From Micrasema longulum (lineage: Eukaryota; Arthropoda; Insecta; Trichoptera; Brachycentridae), in the NCBI GenBank assembly GCA_022494885.1, contig JAGVSM010000942.1, positions 1 to 64,000 of the forward strand: a stretch of 64,000 nucleotides of DNA, read 5' to 3'. The position numbers and the translations under genes were made by a program. Of the stretch, positions 24,101-36,100 are shown piece by piece. The notes under the pieces are model-generated. The model did not search any database. It worked only from the letters and a program-made list of their open reading frames with translations, and had not been told where the DNA came from. Every line of letters begins with the position of its first letter. Within the stretch, counting starts at the first letter, position 1.

Positions 24101-27100
24101 TCCCGTGCGGCCGCCACCTTCTCCCCAGCCTTGCCTTGGGCCAGCGCACGTTCCTGCTCCTCCAGCGTGCGGTACGACGTGTCCAGCCAAGCGTTGAATG
24201 TCGTCAGCTCGTTGCTGTAACGAAATACATTAACTGTTGGCAGATGTCGCAAGAAAGACAAAAACATTCTAAATTAATTTTTAAAATAGAAAAAATACAA
24301 AATCGGTGAGGTAAGGAGTTACTTATTAGAAGGGAATATGATTATTGTGGATAATTTTTATAGGGCCAACTTTGCAAAAATCTTCTTAAGGGCGCTGAAC
24401 AATAAATATCTCACTACGTCTTGCTGATAGAATCTAGATTACATGTCCTGTAGCTACAAAATGCATGGACAGTTGGAAATCTAGACTCTATTTGCATAAT
24501 ACGGAAGTGATTTCTTTTTTATTATTAGCAAACATCTTTTAACCAAAAAGTGTATGGACGAAGAGATTATTAGATACTAGATAGATTTCTCAATGGACAC
24601 TGAGGGATTACTAAGTAAATGGACAGAAATCTCACTAGACAAGAGGGGAATAAAAGGTAGAAAACAGACACAAAGGAATTTTTGGTTAGATAAATATTTC
24701 ATAGTCTTGAAAAATTACAGGTTGAAGGAAAGACATCTCAACGGAGACAAAGTATTTATTAGAGAATATGAAAGCCTTTGGGCCCTGTAAATAAAAACAT
24801 TTTTTTCGTTTTCAATCAACAATCAGTCTTAGACCATTGATTTCTTGAGTAAGAGAGCGTGAAGTGACATCTGACATCTCTCTGATTTAAAATGGTAGGC
24901 TCTCTATCTATTTGACAAATCCAGAACGCTAAAGTAATTAAGTCATTAAACATCTCCACTTACATCTAGTAAGCTGCTCCCCAGACTATTGATGGGGTTA
25001 CCGAGCCTTTGCTGGTATACTACACAAAATATTCTAATCTCATCTTTTACTGCACTTAGACCAATTCTAACATATGCCTCGGAGACCTGGACACTTACCA
25101 AACATGACAAAACAAGATTAGACTGCTTTGAAAGGAAAACCTTTCGCAGAATCCTTGAACCTATTAAGGATGGACAACATGGAGCTCCATGATCCATGCC
25201 AGGACGTCAATGTAGTCAAATTCATTCAAATAAACAGATCGCATTAGCTAAAAAATAATGTTATTTAACAACCCAGTATAGCGTAGAAATGAGAGCAGAT
25301 CGAGACTGCAATAGATGAATGATGTCATGGCAGACAGAAGGTGGTAGCCAGAGTCGAGATAGAATGGAGATGTTTCTTAAAGGAAACTAAGACTCACCGA
25401 GGGTTGTAATGTAATCACATGGATAGACAGATAGATATATGGTATAAACACGCACCTGAACTTGGCCATCTCGTCCCAGGCGGCCTGCAGGCGGCGATGC
25501 ATGGTGGCGGCGCGCGCGCCCGCGCGATCGGCGCGTTCGCGCAGCTGCGTGCGGCCCTCCAGCGCGTCGGTCTCTGCGCGCGGCGCGAGTTCTGGCGCCG
25601 CCCGTCACCACGAGCTGGCGCGCCTGCTCGCCCACGCCCGCCACCGCGCGCTGCTGGGACTCGAGCTCCTCTTTGATTTGCTGCGGAAAATAACAAACAA
25701 TTGTAATCGAGTCGTTTTAGATGAGTTTTCATTAGATTTTGGGTAAAAATAATCTATTTATACGAAAGAGATACTCGTAAAGGTTTGTTTTCGATCTAAT
25801 GAAACTTAACTAAACAAGGGTTATCACCAGAGCCCTCACAGGGCACTGCAGACTGAATAAACACTTCACTAGAATTAACAATGTTGAAACTTCTAGATGT
25901 AGGTTCCGCAAAGCAGATGATGAAACACCTATACAGCGGAGAGACTATCACTCCCTCTCACTTCTGTTCAATGTACTTCATAGTCCTAACGCTCCTATAT
26001 ACCTGCGTGAAAAATTTTATCGCTTATCAGTTCATGGTTTACCTCTTCCAGTGACCATGCGGCTCGACTGTGGAATCATCTCCCATCCACCATCAAAGAT
26101 GTTACTACATTATCTCTGTTTAAATCACGTCTGAAGAAACATCTCCTTTCTCTTCCTTAATCTTTCCTCCTTTCCTTTTCCTCTTGCCGCTTTTTTTCCT
26201 TTTTCCCATTGAGTAATAGTTTTGATTTAAGGTAATTTATTACGTTTATTTCTATTTTAATATATCTTTAGCTTTTTAATCTTTTTTTCTATTGAATATG
26301 TTCTGTAACTTGAATTATAAAAATAAAACTTTTATTTTATCGGTTGGTTGGAAGAAATTGCCATTTGGCAATAAGCTAGCCAATGTACAAATAACATTAT
26401 GTACAAAAAGTTAAATAAATACATATTCTATGTGCATGTAATGTTTTATACTTTATAGCAAAAAGATGCCACACCTCGGGGGGCAATCGGTTTAACCTGA
26501 AGATGTTAGAGTGCTTGCCCCCTACCTAATAGCCTGATACCTTAAGGATCTGGGCTTGGAGAGGAAGGTTTAGCAATATGAGAGCACTCGCATTCCACTC
26601 AGTAGCCAAGCTCATTGAAGACCTGTGCTTGGAGGTCGAGAACTAATTTACCCAGTCAAACAAAAGAGAACCTGTCAAAATAGACATACACAGGTTGCAG
26701 TGACGTCGGGGGCTTATATAGCACTGGGCCCCATTCTTCAGAAGAAGTAAAGGAAAATTATACAAAAGAAAGCTTCTTTTACCTTGATGTTATTGATCTG
26801 GTTCCTGAGGTCATCCTTGTCTTCCTTGACCGGCTCTTGATTGGCGAGCCTCTCCTCGATGTCGCTGACCCAATCCAACAGCTTGTTGAGTTGCTCATCG
26901 CACAGGCGGTATTTCTCTTCCACGGCTTGCTGTGGACGGGAATGGGGGAGGGAAGAAAAACAAAAAAATATATCAGTTTGGCGCAATGGAGGATCGAATA
27001 AGTCAGAATACTTTGGTAAAGCTTTGAACATGTGCAGCCGAAGCTGAGGCGTTTAATTTTCAGCGATGGAAAATGGACATTTTGCCAGAAAATTGTGCTC

Positions 27101-30100
27101 CTTTTCAATATGACTTAATCTCTTTTTTTTATTGAAGATAAACACCATCTCTTTCACATCCAACACCAGAAGAAGCATCGAGATAGACAAAGTTGTGGAC
27201 CAATGGAATATACGTTCATTGGCTCAATGCAATAATTTTAAACCAGCTTAAATTTTAAACCTATAAATTAATGCATGTCAGGATAGAGAAATGTCCACCC
27301 TCTCCGGGCCCTATGGAGAAACTACAATACTCCACGTCCACCCTGCGAGGAATCGAACCCAGGACTTACAGGATTATACTACAAGGCGAACTAATCTCCA
27401 CTCGATTTCCTTCTTCAGGATTATTACTAGAGAGCAGCCATCGAGTCGACAACACTCGCCCACGATTCTAGCATAAATTATTTTTTTAAATAAACAAATG
27501 ATTGTGTTTTTGAAAAGGAGAACAATTGATGACAAAATTTTAGAAAAATTGGCAAACCCTAGAAACCACTGAAAATATTTTACAAAATGTTTATGAATTT
27601 TCCTAAGAGACAACAATACTTTTTTTACAATTATGAAAATCTTTTTACATTTACAGGGAGTAAGCAGAAGAAAGATAAGTTACCTTTTTACAACTTTATC
27701 AATTTTAGATAATAATTATTTGAAAGGGAAGTAACTCCGCTTGGGTTATTGATCAACATGCTTCACAGAAAAGTTCTAGTATGGATATTTTTACATTGGT
27801 TAACTAACACGATACAAGTCAATGTATCCGATGGTTTGACAAATATCGAAAAACAAAAATCCACACTTATATAATAAAAATGCTAATATTTTATTTTTTT
27901 AATAATATAGATTTAGCGCGTTCGGCTTATTCGAACGAGGTCCTGAGTTTGATTCCCAGTAAGATCCAAATTAATTAGTTTTAAAGGGCGTGTATTTGTG
28001 AAAAAACTCTGCAATTTGATTTCAGACAGACCATTAAATTAAGAGAATAGGCATTATTGAGTATTTTAACTGTCTTTTTTATTTGTTAAGATACCACTGC
28101 ATTTTTTTTTCATCACTTTTATTTATCACATTTTATCACTGCACAGCTAAGATTTCATGAAGTGCTCTATGAAAATATTTGTCAAACATTCTGATACATT
28201 GACTATTAAATTTTTTTTTTTTTTTTAAAACAAAGAATAAAAAAAATATTTTAATGGGTTAAAAAATTTCAGTTTCATCTGATCTGATAGTTGAAAACTA
28301 GTTTAAAAAAGATCAAATTTATCACAAATAAAATTAAAACATCTGAAAATACAACACTTTGAAAGATATTCTTGAAATAAATCTGAAATAATGCAAAATT
28401 AAAATGAAATCTTTGTTTAATACCATTGTCATACATATTTGATGAATTAAATTAAAAACTTTGTTTTCAACCAACTATTTAATTTGTTAAAACCTTTAAA
28501 ACAACAATCTACTTGTCATCAAATCTTACTTGCGTTTTAATGGTGAATAAATTATTGCTTGAAAAGTTTTTTTCAATCCAATGAATACGAGTATATACAA
28601 CAAATTTAGTGGTATTAAACAAAGTAATATTGATGAGTGACTATCGAAAAAAATTGTTTTTTGCATTACTTCATAGTGTACCAATGCCGTTACCACAATT
28701 TGCTTCTGTCATACAGAATTAAAATGCTCGTATCAAATAACATTAAAACATGTTGTATTTGAACATTGTAAGCTAAATTCAGAGAATAGCATTGAGATTA
28801 AATTATTAGATAATTTCTCAACAAATTCATTTGAAAATGCCCAAAAATGGGCAAAAAAGATTGACACGATTTAGTTAAAAAATTATCTATTGTATCAGAT
28901 CCGGACCTATTGTAGGTTCAGTTGGCACATAGAACCAGACACTTACTTACAAGGGATGGGAGAATAATATGCTCGTATTAATTTACAAACGTGTATATTC
29001 CCGTCCCTTTTCAGTAAGTGACGGGGCACTCGAACCCTGTTAGATCCGGCGCTGGAGACAAATTCTTAATGGTAAAGGCACCAGTTTAAAACGGAAAAAA
29101 ACACAGACATTTCAATTAATAAAACACCAGAAATATTCAAAGCAGATCTCGTTCCCTCGAAGAGTAAATCAAACATGCTTTATTTAAAATGATGCATAGA
29201 CGGAAACAACACAAAAAGCGGAGGACCAGCAATGCTACTCCTTGTAAGCAATTTCCTGAAAGAAATACGATAGAACAAGCCAAATCCTTCTCAGCGACAA
29301 TGACAAATGATAAATAAATGAAATGATATAAAAAACCGCCACTGAAAAGGAAGCATCAATAAAAAAACAAGCTGACAAGGTGAAGCAAGCTTAAAAACGT
29401 AAATAATAACTTAATCGTAATATGGTACAATATTTTTAGGTTATTAAAGATCATAATAAAATGTGCACTTATAAAAAAACTGCTAGATTAATAGTATTAT
29501 TTTTATGATTATTTATAGTGAATTAACTGTACGTTAGACGTTGGTATTAATGTAATGATGTTAGAGTATTTAATTTATTTTAAACATTAAAAAAACAACT
29601 TTTTACAGTAAAACAACAAAAAAACCTGAAACAGTAAAAAAAACGTTTAGAAAAAACATTGAATTTTAAAAATTAGTTAAATAATATTCACAGACACAAT
29701 TAAACAGTAATGCCGCAAACGACACGAACACACGTTTGTTAATTTTAAAATATAACAGTATAATAATTAAGGGGGATACTACCTTATTTTTTTTGTTCTT
29801 TTGTTTAAGAACTTGTACCATTTAGTGAGACCATTCCACCATATATAATGTTTGTATGCGGTTAATCACTCTATGTCTCTCTGTGTGAACTTACAGTTTG
29901 GAAGCGACCACTCTGGGCATGCAATGCCGGGTTATAATGACTCATGATGGGGAACATAAGCTCGGATTAAGGATAACAAGGATACTTCAATATTAAAACC
30001 ACGGGCAAAATATTTCGGCTGCTCACAGCCTTCTGTGAAAATCAGGTTTTAAACTCATCCTGCACCAAACACCGTCTTTGAAGTTTTAATTTTAAAAAAA

Positions 30101-33100
30101 AAACTTTGTTTTGAACCAAAAATTTACAGTAAACATCATTATTGATCTCCTACCAGTTTCTGAATGACGGTCTACTTTATAGAGGAATCTCGGACTTTAA
30201 ATCTGGAATGCAACGGGACCACGAAATGACTTCATTAAAAAGTCTTAGATGTCAAAAAATGGCTCGGGAATCAGTTAAGATTGACATGCCTATTAAATAA
30301 GTGGTATAAAATAAAGAAGTTTAAATTCATTTCCCCTTTCCATTGATCCTAGACTCTTCTATTTGAAAAATCTTTTTTGCTATTGACAAATAAAATTTGT
30401 AATGAAACAGATTTTACAGTGGTCAATAAAAAATATTTTTTTAGCTATTTCTAATGGTATCCCTGCAAACTAATATAGAAAACAGGGATCGAGTAGTGGA
30501 ATTCAAATAAGGTTTTTCTGATATTTTTTTATTTGAAAAAAATGTTTCTTAACCTCAAAATCTTGTTACACTTCCTACTTTTCAAAAATAATTGCGAACT
30601 ACTTTGCATTTTAACAATACTGTTGGTGCAGTTACTAGTTATCACGTGTTTAAAATACTGACAATGTGGTTTTCTATTAAAACTACTTCGTTTAACACCA
30701 CTTTATAAAAAAAGGTGGTTTTAAACAAAGTATTTTCAATTAAAATCTAATATCACAGAAGAGCAGTAAGCAGTATGATTCCATTAAAAAAACTATGAAT
30801 TACTAAATGATGGATGATTTTGTGGCAAAATATTGTTAGTAATTAGCGGGTTGGGATATTTTAAGGGATTTGTTTTAAAAACACAAAAAGAAGCCTTTTA
30901 CAAACAGCTGTCACAATTGCTGTCTTCATTTGTTATTTTGAACAAGATAGCTGCTAGAAAATATTTTTAAATTTGGAAGCCAATGTTGAAATTGATTAAT
31001 TTTCTCACATATTATTATAGATCGTCGATTAGCTGCAAGATTTCACTTAGCAAAAATGTGGTAAAAACTGAGTTGAATAAACAAAAATCTTTTAAAAAAT
31101 AATATTTTGTATGAAAACGGTAATCAAACTTGAGAAATATTGCAATGAAATAACATTACAATTCAATAAAGTGTATCTCAAACCATTACCAGTAACAAAA
31201 ATAACAATAAATAAAATAATTGAAGGCCGTGTTTTAAAAACAGCAAATGTCAATTTTTTCGAGTTTTTATCTCATTTGATTTTATGGTTACGTCGTACAA
31301 CAGTTTTTTTCCAAAAAATTATATGTCCTTTAAATTAAAAATGCTTAATTCCCTAGTCTTATGTTTTGTAAAATCATTATTTTTTTTTGTTCAAGAGTAT
31401 GTACCACTATTACGTTCACTTTTTTCAAAAAAAATAATTTTTTTATGTTTTGTCTTAACCATTTATAGCGCATAGTTTAAAGAAAATGTCCAAAACTTTT
31501 TTAATTTCAAGTTTTATACAGTGCTTTAAGGTATAATAACCTCAAGGAGCCGCTGCAAACAATTTGACCACTCTCCTAAAAAAATGACAGTTTGTGACAT
31601 TTGAGGTCTTTATAACAAGGTCTTCAATCGGAGAAAACACTCGAATTAAAATTGAGTTCCAAAACGAAAAACTCAATCGACACAAATTAAAATAATTTCA
31701 AACCAGTTTTTACGCGTGTTTGAAATGTGTCGAATTGAATGCGTTCGGTCAGCTCTCTTCGGTATCATAAAATCGTTATTAAGTGATTTCTCGCAACTAA
31801 TTGACAAGGAAAATTTAGTCGACTAGTGAAAGATTACGTAGAATTTAAATTGAAACAAAATAAAAATAATAAGAACCAAAGTTTGAGAGAAATACCGGTC
31901 GGAAAAAGACTTGTTTTTTTCTGGGGGCAGAAATAATCGAAATTAAATTTTAAAGGGAATGGATTTCAACTGGGGAGGGGTTCGTATGTTCCGAGGGGCT
32001 TAGACTGTGATCTCTGTGGTCAAAAGCATGGTACGCGCTAAGAAAGAGCTGATGGCGCTTGATCGTTTGGTGGGAATCTAGGTATTTGCTGGTTTCCAGG
32101 CGGGGTAATCTCTCGACATTAAGTCTAAAATGGATTATATCGAGGTTGGCTAGCGTCGCAGGCATTTCGAATCGCTGTAATGAGAAAACTTTCATTGAGT
32201 GGGCTGATCGGTACCCGGAATGAACAGCTGAATCGTGTCGTCATTTTTAACTGTGTGATTTTAGATTTTGGTAATGAAACCACAACCACGCGTTGTAAAT
32301 TTAATTCAAATGTATTAAAATCAATGTTATATAAATTACTTAACCACAAATAATTAATCAATAAAAGATTTAAAACAAAGCTTAAAAAAAAAAACAATTA
32401 TCTTTGATTGCAATTTTAATTGCGATTGAAAAGAAAAATCTTTTATAAATTTCATCTTTGAAGCACTTTGTGGTTATTCATTATAATAAAATTAATAAAA
32501 CAAGTTTGTTTTTAACCACTAATTTTTTAATTATTTTTTTCCACCGACCAGTTTCAAAGCAAACAAGCTTCTTCGTCAAGGTTTACGTAACTAATGACTT
32601 AGTTCCTATTTTATCTTTCTATTTCTAACCAAATAAACAATATTTCTTTAAGTCCTCTCCTGTCTAGCTTTGAAAATATTGATATCAAATTACCACCCTT
32701 GTAAGGAAAAAAAAAGACTTGATTTATTGGGTCCACGTGTAGTATTTAGTAAACATGATAAAAATAAAATAAGAATTAATTCGTTAGTTACGTAAACCCT
32801 GACGAAGAGGCTTGTTGGCTTTGAAACCGGTCGGTGGATTTAAAAAAAAAAATAGTGGTTAAAAACAAAGTTGTTTTTTAAATTTTATTTTTAAAATCTT
32901 TTAATTTGAATCGGGTTGTGGTCCTGTGGCTAGTATCACAGACTCGCGGATCAAAGGTACGGGGTTCTAATAGTGAGTTATTTAAAACTCGTTGAAAATG
33001 GCCGCCAAAATTGTAAGAATCCACATTTGCGTTCTTAAGATTTACCCCAACATTTCAAGTTTGGGAGCCATTTTCAACGAGTTGAAAATAACTCGCTATT

Positions 33101-36100
33101 CAAAAGTGGGAATCAAGTTGTGGTAGAACTGGATGCGAACCTTTAGTCCGTGAATGACACTAGTCACGGGACCACGACCCGACAACTAAATAAAACCTTT
33201 TGAATTTAACTTTAGCTAATAATAATTATTAGTTTTTTAAATTAGATTGACACTCTAAATAAATTGTTCACGCTTATCAGCTTCCTATATTAAGACTGGT
33301 GAAAAAAAAATAAGAAAAAAAAACTAATTGTAACTTTTAGTAAAATTTACAAAAAAATATTTATATTGGAAATGTTTAAAAAAAATAAGATAAGGATAAC
33401 GAGTGTAAAAAAATAAGATCAATAGCTTTAAATAAAGTAGAATTTACGGGTCAATAAAAACGAAAGAAAAATATATTTTACAAAGTATTTTGCATTTCTA
33501 AAAAAACCACGGGTTGTTCGAACCTGTTTTAGCAACTTTCAAGTAATCCATAATAACACTGATTTTAATTGTGCATAAAAACGAAATGTTTTCATCTTTT
33601 AACATTATAAATTACAGTATTTCAAAAAGTCTATGTAATATTTTGAGTAGTAAAAATTTAAAGTATGATAGAACAGCGATGTTTTGTGAAATGAATGTTT
33701 CAATGCAACTGGTTTGTAAGAAATGAATATTTTAATGCAATTGGTTTTTGTGAAATGAATATTTTAATGCACCCGATTTTTGTGAAATGATTATTTTAAT
33801 GCAACCGGTTTTTGTGAAATGAATATTTTAATGCAACTGGTTTTTGTGAAATGAATGTTTTGATGTATGCATGTGTGTGTATCATTTGATTAGCTGTTCA
33901 TTCCTTGGTAAGCGACGGGGAGATAAATCTAATTATTCGAGGAATTATTTGACAATTGGGGGAACCGAATGGTTTCATGCGATTTTGTGTTTTTCTTATA
34001 TTTAACTAGCGAGACACCAAATATGCTCAGAGTCTTTGGAAGAGGGTGCAAAATATTCTTAAAAGGGTGCAGGGTTTATTAAAGTAAGTTTTTAATTTAT
34101 TATTAGATGCAAGTAATTTGATTAAATAAACAATAGAATATAAGAGTTTATGATAAATACAAAAGAAAGAGGAATTTGAGCCAGTATTTATAATCATTGA
34201 GATACTAATTTGTAATATTATTCATTAGACTGACCTTGCAAAAGACACGAATCTACTATTTTTGCAAAAATATTTCTTTTATATGAAGAACATATTAAAA
34301 TATGTACATTAGGGTGGGCCGATATATATTTTTTTTCGAATTTCGAAATGAAAGGGGTCTAAAAAGTTGCCTTTTGGATTACTCGGATGCAAATAATATT
34401 TAAAAAAATATTTTATACTACTTTTGGCCCTCAACCAGAGCTTGGAGTTTTCAAAAAGTAAATTGTTTGCGCTAAACCGGCTGTCATATTGTATTTAAGT
34501 AAGAAAATCAGTCTACTTAAATTTTAAAATGTGCATTAAACCTTATTAAATAAGCATCAAAGGGCGTGAGTTGCTCTTTGTTTTGTAATAAATGGGTAGC
34601 ATTATTTTAATGAGCCATTGTATTTGTCAATATTCGCCAGGCGCTCAACAGAATCAGTTCCGCGGAGTGTAAACTTTTTGCATTTTGGTAGTTTTAAAAC
34701 TTGTTCGAATTTGTAATGTGATTAAGTTATATCTTTACTAACAAATAAATAATTTTATCAATATAGATAATTAACAAAATATTTAAACTTCAAACCTCGG
34801 TCGAGGGCCAAAAGTAGTATGGAATATTTTTTTAAATAATTTTTTAGTTCAATGTGATCCAAAATGAAACTTTTTACACCCCTTTTACTTTGATGTCTAA
34901 AAAAATAAAAAAACTTCATACATCATCGGCTCACTCTATTGTGTATGTATGCACATTTCTAAAAACAAGGCGTTTGTCGTTTCATGGGATAAAAGGTATG
35001 TATTACGTTACCTGCGAGCCGTTTTGTATGTGCTCGTTTTTAAACCCAAAAATTAAAAATAAAAATGAGCTTTTTATGCATTGATAATTTTATTATTAGA
35101 ATCGTAAAAATCCACTCCAAATATTGGAAATATTATTCCTGAATTGTGAAAACACCATATTAAAAAAACATGTCAAAAAGATGTTCACAGATGGGCAGAA
35201 TGGCAAATGTTACACCACTTAACGCGTTCGCGGCTATGCCAGCTATAGCCGTCAGAATCATGTCTCTCATTTAGGAAATGACGGCTATTGATAAAGCAAA
35301 GACATTGATAGTGAAGAGACAACTGTAGCCTACATGAAACTGAACGAATCACATGGACGAGATATTGTGTTCCTATAAAAAATAGTCAGCAACAAAACTG
35401 TCCCAGTATGTTAGGCCAATAAGATTTACTTCAAACCATCAACTAAGGTCTATTCGTAAGTGAAATATCCCAAAAAATAAGAAAGATAATATATGTGTCC
35501 ATTTGAAAGGATCCCATGAGAAAAAAGTACCCGTGAATGTGTTAAACCATTGGTCAGGCGCCTTTTTACATCTAGTCTTTCATATGTGTTGATCCCCTTT
35601 TCAATCCAACCCCTTTACAAATTCATAATACGTCTTCAGTGATTATAAATACACGGCCAAGTAGAACAACATAGAAGGCTTCTAACATCGAAACTATAGT
35701 AGAAGTTTTACCATAAAAGCTCAGTATTAAGATACATACATCAAAGTTTATTAAAGAGAATAATATAAATTGCTCTAAGCATATGAAACAAAATATAACG
35801 AAAACACAAAATCATAAATGAGCCTCGTCAGATGACCTGATGGTTGATGAACATGGCGAAATACAGCATTGAATATATTTCTTTAATCCGGAGAGTTAAA
35901 TTCAATATTGAATAATGATGAAAAATTAATTCCCGGGTAAGGTTTCACAAAATAGTGCTTACATTGTGATTATTTCGATTGGCAAACTTTATGAAATTTT
36001 ATGGCATTCGAATCCGAGACATGTTTTCAAAGTTTAAAATTTTTCAAAAGCATAATTTGATTGAAAACGTAACATATATTATGAATGTATTTTGCCATGA

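Noticed and set aside
25387..25746. Overlapping Arg/Ala/Pro-rich frames on both strands near exon 5
   Set aside because: They come from the CG-rich composition of the exon; only the spectrin-like frames fit the neighbours.
31950..32195. 81-codon minus-strand frame in the long intron as an alternative exon
   Set aside because: No acceptor or donor in suitable phase stands out and the sequence resembles no spectraplakin part.
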